Shown: piece by piece, positions 17,105 through 25,429 of the stretch
How positions within the stretch are numbered: position 1 is the first letter of the stretch
How the letters are laid out: every line of letters begins with the position of its first letter
NCBI RefSeq assembly: GCF_000192745.1
Contig: NC_015258.1
Location: 1-64,000 of the forward strand
Length of the DNA: 64,000 nt
From: Polymorphum gilvum SL003B-26A1
GTDB taxonomy: Bacteria > Pseudomonadota > Alphaproteobacteria > Rhizobiales > Stappiaceae
Direction: 5' to 3'
Notes under the pieces: model-generated
The model's input: only the letters and a program-made list of their open reading frames with translations
What the model was told of the DNA's origin: nothing
Database searches by the model: none
Made by a program: the position numbers and the translations under genes

Positions 17105-17542
17105 ATGGCGCGGATAGAATATTCGAAACTCGGCTTCTGCGACGCACTACCCGAGGAAATTCGCGGGACGATTGAGATGATGGCGCCGCAATTCCTTGCC
17201 GAAACCTGGCCCGTGCGGTTTGTCGCGCTGCTGTCGATGTTGGAGGAGATCACAGATCAGGTGGAAGAGGCTGGTCGTCCGTTTGTCGTCAACAATTGGG
17301 TGATCATCGTCAGCGGCTTGCTGGAACACCTGCCGCGCGATCTGTCGTCGCCTGAATGCCTGGCCCTGATGCGTCACAGCGCCCTCGAGCCACTCCGGCA
17401 AAGTGCTATGCGAGAGTCACCGTGCTTGGACCAGCATGATGAACTCTTGCGGAGCAAATATCCGCAGTGGTCGGTAGTCGAGGACCTCCTCCGGGAATAT
17501 GAAACATGGGCTGCGAAACAATCGCTGATAAAACGCCACTAG
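17105..17542 (+). CDS. Conserved hypothetical protein
   Basis: 145 residues from the ATG at 17105 (AGGA upstream), starting MARIEYSKLGFCDALPEEIR. An in-frame ATG at 17039 with a better ribosome site (AAGGA) would add 22 residues of unlikely composition. The protein is helical, with no signal peptide or recognised domain. It sits 120 bp after the methyltransferase-helicase gene and has a codon pattern slightly different from the surrounding GC-rich genes. Function unknown. Confidence 0.55.
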   Translation: MARIEYSKLGFCDALPEEIRGTIEMMAPQFLAETWPVRFVALLSMLEEITDQVEEAGRPFVVNNWVIIVSGLLEHLPRDLSSPECLALMRHSALEPLRQSAMRESPCLDQHDELLRSKYPQWSVVEDLLREYETWAAKQSLIKRH

Positions 17543-17943
17543 CAGTGATACGGATATCAACGACGAATTCGAGAAGGAAGGGGGGCCTGCGTCGGGGATA
17601 AATCCCTGACACCATGGGCCAGGCGGAACCTGCAGGCTCCTTCGATTGCCCGTGCTGCCTCGCGTTTCCCTCACCCGTCTGAAAAAGTAAGAGGAGGAAA
17701 GAAAGGAGGAAACCCCTTTCGCAGACCGGCCTTCCCGTCGCCGCTGGCGCTCAACCGCCCCCTCCGCACCCCTGCAGGTCGTTCTCGCAAAGCTTCGCCC
17801 CGCTCGCCCGGACCGGCAGGGCCGCTCGGGCGCAGTTGCGCCGGTCCGCCCGCCCTGCGCTCCGGGAAATGTCTTCGGAAGAACTGAAGACGGACAAGAG
17901 CCGGCGATGTCCCGGTTCCGCGACCCCGGAAGGAGCAAATCCC
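17543..17943. other. Intergenic stretch before the ParB-like gene
   Basis: This 400-bp stretch has no supportable gene. It is GC-rich, with several short inverted repeats and purine-rich runs (AAGAGGAGGAAAGAAAGGAGG near 17691). Similar spacers occur before other genes of this block and probably carry promoters and leader hairpins. Confidence 0.4.
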
Positions 17944-19791
17944 ATGCAGATCCTCAAACTCGATCCCCGCGCGCTGAAGGACAATCCCGACGACGCGCGC
18001 CGTTCCAAATCCTCACCCCAGGCCGATGCCCTGCTTCTGGCGACGGTGAAGGCGGTCGGCATCATCCAGCCGCCGGTCGTGTCGCCGCAGACGGATGGCG
18101 GGAACGGCTACATCATTCAGGCCGGCCACCGCCGCGTCCGGCAGGCGATCGCCGCCGGCCTCGAGGAAATCGAGGTGATCGTCCGCGAGGCGGCCAACGA
18201 TAACGGCGCCATGCGCTCGATGGTCGAGAACATCGCCCGTGAACCGCTCAATCCTGTCGACCAATGGCGCGGCATAGAACGGCTCGTTGCGCTGGGCTGG
18301 ACCGAGGAAGCGATCGCTGTCGCACTCGCTTTGCCGGTCCGGCAGATCCGGAAGCTCAGGCTGCTCGCCAATGTGCTGCCGGCCATGCTCGATCATATGG
18401 CGCTTGGTGACCTGCCGAACGAGCAGCAGCTCCGCACCGTCGCCGCCGCCTCGCTCGACGAGCAGAAGGAGGTCTGGAAGGCACACAAGCCGAAGAAGAA
18501 CGAGCGGGCGGACTGGTACAACATCTCTCGGGCACTCTCGAAGACGCGCATGTATGCGAAGGATGCGAGCTTCGGTGACGAACTCGCCGCGGCCTACGGC
18601 ATCGAATGGGTGGAGGACCTGTTTTCGCCGGCTGACGAAGACACGCGCTACACCACCAATGTCGAGGCCTTCCTTGGCGCCCAGCAGGAATGGATGACGA
18701 ACAATCTTCCGAAGAAGGGCACGATCGTCGAGGTCAACAACTGGGGCCAGCCGGAACTGCCGAAGAAGGCCGAACGCGTCTACGGCAAACCCTCGAAGTC
18801 CGACCATGTGGCCATGTATCTCGACCGCGACGGCAAGGTGCAGTCGGTGGCTTTCCGCATGCCGGAGGACAGACAAGCGAGGGGCAAGGGCGGCGTCTCC
18901 GCGACAGGCGGGCAGGGCGATATCCATGACGGCAGGGTCATCGATACTCCGAAGCCGCGCCCCGACGTCACCCAGAAGGGCCATGACATGATCGGTGATT
19001 TCCGCACCGACGCACTTCACGAGGCGCTCGGCCGCGCGCCGATCGAGGACGACATGCTCATGGCCTTGCTCGTTCTCGCCTTTGCCGGCCAGAACGTCCG
19101 CGTCGACTCCGGCGCCAACGACACCGTGTTCGGCCCGAAGCGTTTCCGGCGCCATGCCGCGCGTCTGTTTTCCGAGGACGGAAAGCTCGCCTTCGATACG
19201 GAGACGGTGCGCGTCGCCGCCCGCTCCATGTTGACTGACGTCCTGTCTTGCCGCCGCGGCATGTCGAACAGCGGCGTCGTCTCCCGCATCGCCGGTGACG
19301 CCATTGGCGCCGACGGCTTTCTGCCAAACATGGGCTCCGAAGATTTCCTGTTGTGCCTGTCGCGGCAGGCGCTGGAAGCGGCGGCGAAGGAGGTCAATGT
19401 CCTGCCGCGTCCAAAGGTGCGCGAAACCCGTGCGGCTCTGGTCGACCACTTCAAGGAAGGTCATTTCGTCCATGCGTCGGCGCTCTTCGCGCCCGATCCG
19501 AACGAGGTCGCCGATCTGATCAGCCAAGCCGATACTCCCGACGACGAGGAAACCCAGGTTGACGCCGCCGAGAATGGCCTCGACGGCGAGTCCGTCGAGG
19601 GCGCCGCGGTCGATGCGGAGACGGATGCAGATACAGGCGAAGGCGCTCCGGTCGGTGGGAGCGTCGTCGATGAACGTGAAGCCCCCGATCCGTTCGAGGG
19701 TGAAGCCGATCTGCCCGACACCTTCGACCGCGCTCCCGGTACAACCGATTCCGACGATGCGCAGGAGGCCTATCGCGTCGCGGCGGAATAG
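17944..19791 (+). CDS. ParB/Spo0J-domain protein of the plasmid maintenance block
   Basis: 615 residues. The ParB N-terminal domain begins within the first 30 residues (IQPPVVSPQ, then QAGHRRVRQAIAAGL at about 60-75, then SMVENIAREPLNPVDQWRGI). A KorB-like HTH region follows (TEEAIAVALALPVRQIRKLR). The remainder (about 200-530) is a conserved extension of unknown role, and the last 90 residues are strongly acidic. It is distinct from RepB at 58917 and lacks a ParA partner, so a partition role is unlikely. Such ParB-like proteins on rhizobial plasmids may be nucleases or anti-defence factors entering with the plasmid. A ribosome site (GAAGGAG) precedes the ATG. Confidence 0.8.
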   Translation: MQILKLDPRALKDNPDDARRSKSSPQADALLLATVKAVGIIQPPVVSPQTDGGNGYIIQAGHRRVRQAIAAGLEEIEVIVREAANDNGAMRSMVENIAREPLNPVDQWRGIERLVALGWTEEAIAVALALPVRQIRKLRLLANVLPAMLDHMALGDLPNEQQLRTVAAASLDEQKEVWKAHKPKKNERADWYNISRALSKTRMYAKDASFGDELAAAYGIEWVEDLFSPADEDTRYTTNVEAFLGAQQEWMTNNLPKKGTIVEVNNWGQPELPKKAERVYGKPSKSDHVAMYLDRDGKVQSVAFRMPEDRQARGKGGVSATGGQGDIHDGRVIDTPKPRPDVTQKGHDMIGDFRTDALHEALGRAPIEDDMLMALLVLAFAGQNVRVDSGANDTVFGPKRFRRHAARLFSEDGKLAFDTETVRVAARSMLTDVLSCRRGMSNSGVVSRIAGDAIGADGFLPNMGSEDFLLCLSRQALEAAAKEVNVLPRPKVRETRAALVDHFKEGHFVHASALFAPDPNEVADLISQADTPDDEETQVDAAENGLDGESVEGAAVDAETDADTGEGAPVGGSVVDEREAPDPFEGEADLPDTFDRAPGTTDSDDAQEAYRVAAE

Positions 19792-19822
19792 CCGCCCCCG
19801 CACTTTCCTTTCGAATGATGTT

Positions 19823-19860
19823 CCGCCGCCGGTGATTTCCACCGGCGGCGGTTTCGTTTT
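19823..19860 (+). terminator. Strong terminator after the ParB-like gene
   Basis: CCGCCGCCGGTG (19823-19834) and CACCGGCGGCGG (19840-19851) form a perfect 12-bp stem with a 5-base loop, followed by TTTCGTTTT. It lies 32 bp after the stop codon of the ParB-like gene. Confidence 0.85.
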
Positions 19861-19890
19861 CGCAACCCTCGAAACTTAGGGAGAACTTGC

Positions 19891-20364
19891 ATGTCCGCAC
19901 ATATCTCATTTATGGCACCCGTCGGCTCGATCATCGCCTGGTCGGACGGCGCGCCGCGGCCATCCGAACGCCATCGCAGGAAGCTGTCTGCATGGCAGAG
20001 CAATAACAGCAACGGCCGCCTGATCCGCAAACAGGGAGAACTTGGCTCAGGCAGCATCATCCTGCCCGCGAGCATCACGCTCCATGAAGCCGACCAAGGT
20101 GCTGCCGGCGTCATCACAATCCGCGTTCATCGGACCTTCTCGCTGGAGACCCGTCTGACGTTCACGATTGTCGAACGCCCTGCCATTGGCAGTTGCCGCG
20201 TGTTCGATCGCGCCGGCGACAATGCCGAGCTCGTGCATCTCGCAGCGAACCGCCAAGCCGCAGAGGAATGGCTGTCCCGACACGGCTATCCTCATGCCGC
20301 GCTGGAGGTCGTCACGGCGGACGAGGTCGCAGCCGACGTTGTGGAAGGGAGGGCGGCAGCATGA
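19891..20364 (+). CDS. Conserved hypothetical protein
   Basis: 157 residues starting MSAHISFMAPVGSIIAWSDG, with a ribosome site (GGGAGAA). The first half includes a short basic segment (RPSERHRRKLSAWQ), and the rest looks like a mixed alpha-beta domain. No known motif is recognised. Its stop overlaps the start of the next gene by 4 bp, so the two are translationally coupled. Function unknown. Confidence 0.65.
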   Translation: MSAHISFMAPVGSIIAWSDGAPRPSERHRRKLSAWQSNNSNGRLIRKQGELGSGSIILPASITLHEADQGAAGVITIRVHRTFSLETRLTFTIVERPAIGSCRVFDRAGDNAELVHLAANRQAAEEWLSRHGYPHAALEVVTADEVAADVVEGRAAA

Positions 20365-21248
20365 ACACCAGCCCTGTCATGACCGAGGCCAATGATGCCT
20401 CCGGATATCCGAAGGTTTCTTTTGGGCGATCCGCTGATGGCTTTCCGGTCGCCCGTGTCGCCGATACGGCGTTCGCAATGTTGCCCGGCCGTAATGGGCG
20501 GCATTATCTTGGCCTCGGTGGTAAGATCGCCCGGCCGCTCGCCGAGTGGCGGCGAACCGACTTCTACGGCCATTCCGGCGAACTCGCCGACGAGGCGGCG
20601 TTTCGTGCATGCGTGATCGAGAACGCCGAACATCAGCGCGAACGACAGGCGCTCGGCCGCTGCGAGATCTTCACCCGTGTCCATACGCCTTGGGGAATGT
20701 CGCAGCGCACGACCGTCTATGCGGAGGGCGTCGAGTGCCATTCCACCGCCGGGCACGGCGGCTTCAAGCTCTCGGCTGAGCGCAACCGAAAGGTTCACCC
20801 GCTGCTGCGGTCGAAGGACGGCTTCTATGAGGAGGACTCCGCTTGGGCGATCGTGGCGATCACCTTTCCGCATCTGTTCACCGGGTTTGAGCGGCGCTGC
20901 GCGGAACGGTCCATCAAGGATTGGTGGCCCGACGCCTGGGAAACGATCTTCGTCACGACCCTGGCGCCCGGTGAATCCCATGTGAAGGACCGTCGCGCTT
21001 TCGAGGCGGCCCATGCCGATGACTGGATCGTCATCGCCGCCCTTCGCTCCGATCATCATCCCGGCATGATCGAAGTGATCGCCACGCGCGGAGGGAAGCG
21101 AGAGCACAATGCCAAGGAGCGGCGTTTTCTCCTGCCGTCTGCCGAATACGTGCCGGGCCGTTTCGGTTTCGTCATCGATGTCGATTGTCATCGGTCCTAT
21201 GACGGGCCATCGAGCTTTGTCGCCTGGCAGGGGAGGGAGACGTCATGA
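20361..21248 (+). CDS. Conserved plasmid protein (DUF7007-like)
   Basis: 295 residues from the ATG at 20361 that overlaps the previous stop. The region WGMSQRTTVYAEGVECHST then GGFKLSAERNRKVHPLLR resembles a family found in the same place on other rhizobial plasmids; DUF7007 is named with moderate confidence. No catalytic motif is evident. It overlaps the next gene by 4 bp (ATGA). The run of coupled genes from 19891 to 21843 suggests one operon. Confidence 0.65.
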   Translation: MNTSPVMTEANDASGYPKVSFGRSADGFPVARVADTAFAMLPGRNGRHYLGLGGKIARPLAEWRRTDFYGHSGELADEAAFRACVIENAEHQRERQALGRCEIFTRVHTPWGMSQRTTVYAEGVECHSTAGHGGFKLSAERNRKVHPLLRSKDGFYEEDSAWAIVAITFPHLFTGFERRCAERSIKDWWPDAWETIFVTTLAPGESHVKDRRAFEAAHADDWIVIAALRSDHHPGMIEVIATRGGKREHNAKERRFLLPSAEYVPGRFGFVIDVDCHRSYDGPSSFVAWQGRETS

Positions 21249-21619
21249 CCCGGTCCCCGGAACGTCAGGCGTTGCTTTTCCGGATGGAAGAGGCCCGCCG
21301 CCAGACTCAACGCCAGCTCGACTTGATCGACCGGCAGATTACCGCCAAGATGACGGCTCTCATCCCGTCGCTCGGGCGGCGCCGAAGCGGATACCGGCGG
21401 GGTAAACCGCCCGCGCCGGAAGCCTTCCTCGCCCGCTATCGCTCCAGTCTGGCGGCGATCACCGCGGAACGGCAGCCGGAGATCGATGCTCTTGCCCGCA
21501 AGCTCGCGCGCCAGCAGGCCGCCATCGCCGCTTTCCAGGCGCGACCGGAATTTGGTGCTTCCGCTCGGGGTCCGGAACGAGGATGTCGTCATCACCGTCG
21601 TGAGAGGAGCGCGCCATGA
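21245..21619 (+). CDS. Small basic coiled-coil protein, unknown
   Basis: 124 residues. The N-terminal 40 (PERQALLFRMEEARRQTQRQ and on) and the stretch near 80-105 are helical with heptad-like spacing, and the C-terminus is Arg-rich. It starts at an ATGA overlap with the upstream gene and ends overlapping the next by 4 bp. Coupling on both sides supports it as a real gene. Function unknown. Confidence 0.55.
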   Translation: MTRSPERQALLFRMEEARRQTQRQLDLIDRQITAKMTALIPSLGRRRSGYRRGKPPAPEAFLARYRSSLAAITAERQPEIDALARKLARQQAAIAAFQARPEFGASARGPERGCRHHRRERSAP

Positions 21620-21843
21620 GGCGCTTTGACGCCGAGCCGCTTCCACCTCTGACCGAGGAAGAGGTGAATGCTCTTCAGGATTATGCCGCCAGACACGGCC
21701 GTTCGTGGAAGCGCATCCTGAACAACGCCTGGATGGGCGTAGCGCCCTGTGACGATGGTCCCATCCTGCGGCGTTTGCGAAATACCCATGGACCGTCGTG
21801 GCTTGATCGTTACCGCCCGCCGAAACCGCAGGCAGAGCACTGA
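21616..21843 (+). CDS. Small conserved protein, unknown
   Basis: 75 residues starting MRRFDAEPLPPLTEEEVNAL, with the segment YAARHGRSWKRILNNAWMG typical of a short helical DNA- or protein-binding unit found repeatedly on rhizobial plasmids. It overlaps the upstream gene by 4 bp. It converges on the PhnA-like gene with no gap (stop at 21843, opposite stop at 21844). Confidence 0.65.
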   Translation: MRRFDAEPLPPLTEEEVNALQDYAARHGRSWKRILNNAWMGVAPCDDGPILRRLRNTHGPSWLDRYRPPKPQAEH

Positions 21844-22149
21844 TCAGCGCTTGCGCACGAATTCCGTGCGCAGGACCAGCCCCTTGATCGCGTCGTGGCG
21901 GCAGTCGATCTCTTCCGGATTATCGGTGAGCCGGATCGACTTTATGACGGTGCCCTGCTTCAGCGTCTGGCCGGCGCCTTTGACCTTCAGATCCTTGATC
22001 AGCACGACGGAGTCGCCGTCGGCGAGAACATTGCCGGAGGCATCCCGGACTTCGGCTGCCTTCGCCTTTTCCGCGGCAAGTTCGGAGGCCGGCCGCCATT
22101 CGCCGATTGCTTCGTCATAGACGTAATCGTCGTTGCTCTGGTCGCTCAT
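21844..22149 (-). CDS. PhnA-domain protein (YjdM-like)
   Basis: 101 residues. The C-terminal 70 residues carry the conserved PhnA core: DASGNVLADGDSVVLIKDLK, KGAGQTLKQGTVIKSIRLTD and NPEEIDCRHDAIKGLVLRTE. The zinc ribbon found at the N-terminus of longer family members is absent; the first 30 residues are acidic. Despite the name, this family is not shown to act in phosphonate use. It stands alone on the minus strand inside a plus-strand block. Confidence 0.85.
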   Translation of the reverse strand: MSDQSNDDYVYDEAIGEWRPASELAAEKAKAAEVRDASGNVLADGDSVVLIKDLKVKGAGQTLKQGTVIKSIRLTDNPEEIDCRHDAIKGLVLRTEFVRKR

Positions 22150-22679
22150 CTGTCGTGCCCCTTCCGTGGGAGACCTTGCAATGGCCCCGCATCTCAGGAG
22201 CGCATCTATCGCGGAAAGCCGCCGAGATCCAACCGCCGCCGCTTTCCCATCGAGAGCGCCTCGCAGACCAGCGGACATCAGGAGGGCGTCAAAGCATTCC
22301 GGCCCTGGTGAACGGAGCTCTTCCGGCAGATGGGAACTGGTTTGGCGTGGGCCTTGCCTGGTTTTCCTCTTCGGCTCTGGCATCCGATGTCGATCCCTTG
22401 GCCGTTCCGCCCTTCGGTTTCGTTGCGGTCTGAACCGGCTGCCGGTCGTTTCAAGGCCGCTGTCGCGCCGCGGGGCGGCCGGTCATGCCGCTTGTCGCAG
22501 AGCAGGAACGCGGGCCTCGCAGGTCTCAGAGACCCGCTTGCCCGCGCACCGGCTCCGCTCGATCTGGCCTGCCCGGACCCTGAAACTCCCGGCTTGCGCC
22601 GGCTCCTCTTGACCGCACCGAAGGGCAGATCGGCCAAGGGGGGCCGAACCGCTTCGGGGAAACCGAGAAGGAAACCATC
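22150..22679. other. Intergenic stretch between the PhnA-like and 22680 genes
   Basis: This 530-bp GC-rich stretch has no supportable gene. Frames crossing it are shadows without ribosome sites or motifs. It must carry the promoters of the divergent PhnA-like gene and the gene at 22680. Confidence 0.4.
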
Positions 22680-23267
22680 ATGGCAAAGCCCGCAACCCAG
22701 TCCCGCCAATCCGCCCGAGTCGTCCAGCTCCGCAAGGGCGCCACCATCGAAATGGTCCGCCTCACATGCCCCGATGAAGCGCAGGCGCTCCGGATCGCCG
22801 AGAGCTTCGGGACCGCCATTCTCGACAGCGACGGCATCCGCGACATGCACGAGCGCCTGATCGTCGAAACCGCCACAGGACTTTCCGAGGGCTTAAGCGA
22901 ACGGGCGATGCAGATCCACTTGCAGCGCATCGTCGGTGCCTATGTCGGATCCGCCCACGGCGCCGGCCAGTTCTACTCCCGCGCCGTCAGCGAAGCGCGT
23001 GACGCCACCGCCAAGGGAGCAGCCGAAGCGCGCGACGAGGATCTCGACGGGCCCGTCGGCTATGACAGCGCCGCCCAGCGCAAGCGCGAGTTCGCGGCCG
23101 ACATGGGCGTTCAGGCGCACGCGCTGCGGATGGCCGCCGAAGGTGCCGTCGCCGCCTACGAGCAGATCGTTGGCGAGGCATGGAAGCCTTTCGACCGGCC
23201 GGTCGACAATCCGGGCCAGTCCCTCGACCGCAAGGCGGCCGCGGCGCAAATGTCGGCTTTCGATTGA
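22680..23267 (+). CDS. Conserved plasmid protein, unknown
   Basis: 195 residues starting MAKPATQSRQSARVVQLRKG, with a good ribosome site (GAAGGAAA). It is mostly helical and Ala-rich, with no membrane segment or catalytic motif. Length, codon pattern and a clear terminator downstream support it as a real single-gene unit. Function unknown. Confidence 0.65.
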   Translation: MAKPATQSRQSARVVQLRKGATIEMVRLTCPDEAQALRIAESFGTAILDSDGIRDMHERLIVETATGLSEGLSERAMQIHLQRIVGAYVGSAHGAGQFYSRAVSEARDATAKGAAEARDEDLDGPVGYDSAAQRKREFAADMGVQAHALRMAAEGAVAAYEQIVGEAWKPFDRPVDNPGQSLDRKAAAAQMSAFD

Positions 23268-23292
23268 GCTGTCACATCGCAATCCGCATCGA

Positions 23293-23319
23293 GGCCGTCT
23301 CCGCCGGAGGCGGCCTTTT
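23293..23319 (+). terminator. Terminator after the 22680 gene
   Basis: GGCCGTCTCC (23293-23302) pairs with GGAGGCGGCC (23306-23315), one G-U pair included, over a 3-base loop. TTTT follows. It lies 26 bp beyond the stop codon. Confidence 0.75.
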
Positions 23320-23561
23320 CGCGTATCAGGCCGTCATCGCCGGGCGCTGGTGGAGAGCGGGGAAAGAAAGACGAGACGGAAAACGCCCCATCGCAGCCCG
23401 TCCCTTCTGTCGGTCCTGCAGGAGCCGACGGCAGGCGCAACGGCTACGCCGTCCTTCTCTTCGTTCCGGCCGTTCCGGTGCGCATGCCGCCTGACCGCTC
23501 CCGCCATCGGCCCAACGCGACGGGGCCGCGATGGGCGCGGCCTTACACGGAGGTCAGAAGA

Positions 23562-24488
23562 ATGAGCAGGAAATCAGAAAGCGCGAGGATCGACATCTAT
23601 GCGCGGATCACGAAGCGGATCGTCGCTGATCTGGAGAAGGGCGTGCGCCCATGGGTGCAGCCCTGGAGTGCTGGCAACATGTCCGGCCGGATCACCCGGC
23701 CGCTGCGCCATAACGGACAGCCATATTCGGGGCTGAATGTTCTCCTGCTCTGGTCCGAGAGTATCGCGCGCGGTTTTACATCGGCCACATGGATGACGCT
23801 TCGGCAGGCGAACGAACTTGGCGCCCATGTGCGCAAGGGCGAAAGCGGTGCGACCGTCGTCTATGCCAGCCGCTTCACGAAGACGGAGAAAGACGCGAGC
23901 GGTGGCGAAGTCGATCGCGACATCCCGTTTCTCAAGGCGTACTCGGTCTTCAATTGCGATCAGATAGACGGTCTCCCGGACCAATATTATCACCGTCCGG
24001 AGCCGGCCGCCGATCCGGTCGCGCGGATCGAACATGCTGATCGCTTTTTTGCCAACACCGGCGCGGTGATCCGGCATGGTGGGTCGCAGGCGTTCTATCA
24101 GCCATCCAGCGATAGCATCCAGATGCCGGAGTTCGAGGCGTTCCGGGACGCGGAGAGTTACTACGCCGTCCTCGGACACGAAACGACCCACTGGGTCGGC
24201 GCAAGCCACCGGCTGAATCGGGATTTGAGCCGCTATCACAAGGATCGCACGGAGCGCGCACGCGAAGAGCTTTGTGCCGACATAGGGGCATGTTTCCTCT
24301 GCGCCGATCTCGGGATCGTCCCGGAACTGGAGCCGCGGCCTGATCACGCCAGCTATGTGGCCTCGTGGTTGAAGCTGCTCGACGGTGACCGCCGGGCAAT
24401 CTTCCAGGCGGCCGCACATGCGCAACGCGCTGTCGCCTATCTTCATGACCTCCAGCCGAATGCGGAGACCGGGCGGCAGGCCGCCTGA
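23562..24488 (+). CDS. ardC: ArdC-type anti-restriction protein (ssDNA-binding plus zincin)
   Basis: 308 residues. The N-terminal domain (IYARITKRIVADLEKGVRPW and NGQPYSGLNVLLLW) is the ArdC single-stranded-DNA-binding fold. The C-terminal half carries the zincin motif GHETTHWVG (about residue 207) with the later RAREELCADIGACFL helix supplying the third ligand. ArdC proteins bind incoming single-stranded plasmid DNA and block type I and II restriction in the recipient. The motif is intact and the length is normal. It belongs with the methyltransferase-helicase as part of an anti-restriction set. Confidence 0.9.
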   Translation: MSRKSESARIDIYARITKRIVADLEKGVRPWVQPWSAGNMSGRITRPLRHNGQPYSGLNVLLLWSESIARGFTSATWMTLRQANELGAHVRKGESGATVVYASRFTKTEKDASGGEVDRDIPFLKAYSVFNCDQIDGLPDQYYHRPEPAADPVARIEHADRFFANTGAVIRHGGSQAFYQPSSDSIQMPEFEAFRDAESYYAVLGHETTHWVGASHRLNRDLSRYHKDRTERAREELCADIGACFLCADLGIVPELEPRPDHASYVASWLKLLDGDRRAIFQAAAHAQRAVAYLHDLQPNAETGRQAA

Positions 24489-24594
24489 TGCTTTCCGCCT
24501 CGGAGATCGACGGGGAGGGCGAGACGCCTTCCCGATCCGGCCGTGCGACCTTCGTGTCACCCGTTGGAGAAACCTTGCAGATAGGGCCGAGGCG

Positions 24595-24624
24595 ATCTAC
24601 ATTATTTCCTGAATTTATCTACAT
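24595..24624 (+). promoter_or_regulatory. Direct repeats before vapB, probable operator/promoter
   Basis: ATCTACAT occurs at 24595-24602 and again at 24617-24624, 22 bp apart (two helical turns) and just upstream of the vapB ATG at 24635. VapBC complexes repress their own promoter through repeated sites, so this is a likely operator. Confidence 0.55.
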
Positions 24625-24634
24625 GGAGTGACCC

Positions 24635-24877
24635 ATGCCGATCAACGTCAACAATCCTGAAGCGGACGCGCTCACGCGCAAGTTCGCGCATATGGCCGGC
24701 GTCAGCATAACCGATGCGATCGTGATTGCCATGAAAGAGGCGATCGAACGCCGCCGTCACGAGGAGACGCCGCTGCAAACCGCTGCCCGGCTCCGCGAAC
24801 AACATGGCGTCAAACTCGATGCCGCTGCTAGACAGCCGCTTCCGCGCGAAGCCTATGACGAACTGTGGGAAAGCTGA
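24635..24877 (+). CDS. vapB: VapB-type antitoxin
   Basis: 80 residues starting MPINVNNPEADALTRKFAHM. The N-terminal 45 residues fit the compact DNA-binding domain of the Rv0623-type VapB family, and the C-terminal tail (LPREAYDELW) is the usual toxin-binding strand. The stop overlaps the vapC start in the arrangement TGATG. It should neutralise the PIN-domain toxin and repress the shared promoter. Confidence 0.85.
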   Translation: MPINVNNPEADALTRKFAHMAGVSITDAIVIAMKEAIERRRHEETPLQTAARLREQHGVKLDAAARQPLPREAYDELWES

Positions 24878-25281
24878 TGTTCGTCGATGCCTGCGCCATC
24901 ATCGCGCTCCTTTCCGACGAACCGGAAGCGGCGCGCGTTTCCAATGCGATCGCGTCTGCGAAGGCCGCCTTCACCTCCCCGGTCGCCGTGCTTGAGGCGG
25001 TGCTCGGTCTTGCCCGCCCTGACAAGTTCGGCCTCGCCGTGGCGGAGGTAGAACCGATCGTCATCGAGTTCCTCGATGAGCGCGGGATCGAAATCCGCGA
25101 TCTTCCGCCTGCGACCGCGATGACCCGGATCGCTCTTTCCGCCGCGCATCGTTATCGCGCGGGCCGCCGGGGCCTCAATCTCGGTGACTGCCTGCATTAC
25201 GCATGCGCCAAATATTACAACGTGCCCATTCTGGCGACGGCAGATGAGTTCAGACAGACAGACATCGAAACCGTGCCCTGA
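24877..25281 (+). CDS. vapC: VapC-type PIN-domain ribonuclease toxin
   Basis: 134 residues from the ATG at 24877. The PIN-domain acidic residues are visible: MFVDACAIIALL (first Asp), SPVAVLEAVLG (Glu) and LNLGDCLHYACAK then ATADEF (the C-terminal Asp residues). VapC toxins cleave tRNA or rRNA and stabilise plasmids by post-segregational killing. The last 37 bp overlap another small frame that resembles an antitoxin end. Confidence 0.88.
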   Translation: MFVDACAIIALLSDEPEAARVSNAIASAKAAFTSPVAVLEAVLGLARPDKFGLAVAEVEPIVIEFLDERGIEIRDLPPATAMTRIALSAAHRYRAGRRGLNLGDCLHYACAKYYNVPILATADEFRQTDIETVP

Positions 25282-25429
25282 TGCGGCCAGCCACGACGGC
25301 TGGTTCCGGGCGAAGGTGCAGGAGGCTCTGGAAGATTGGCGGGCCGATACTCCCGACGAGAGGGCCGAAGCTCATTTCGCCGAGCGACGTCTAACGGCGC
25401 GGTGCAGTGTCGGCGATCGTCACGTGTAG
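25244..25429 (+). pseudogene. Antitoxin-like small frame overlapping vapC
   Basis: 61 residues from the ATG at 25244, overlapping the end of vapC by 37 bp in another frame. The central segment SHDGWFRAKVQEALEDWRAD followed by ERAEAHFAERR resembles the C-terminal half of RelB/ParD-like antitoxins, which typically read WFRxxVxxxL and end in an EVEAxFAxRR-like helix. No toxin partner follows and the N-terminal DNA-binding half is missing. It is probably a remnant, and a short functional antitoxin is less likely. Confidence 0.35.

Noticed and set aside
18013-19842. 609-residue open frame on the minus strand
   Set aside because: It is antisense to the ParB-like gene, has no ribosome site or domain, and its length follows from the high GC codon bias of the real gene.
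22278-22850. 190-residue minus-strand frame over the intergenic region
   Set aside because: It is antisense to the start of the 22680 gene and without a ribosome site or motif.
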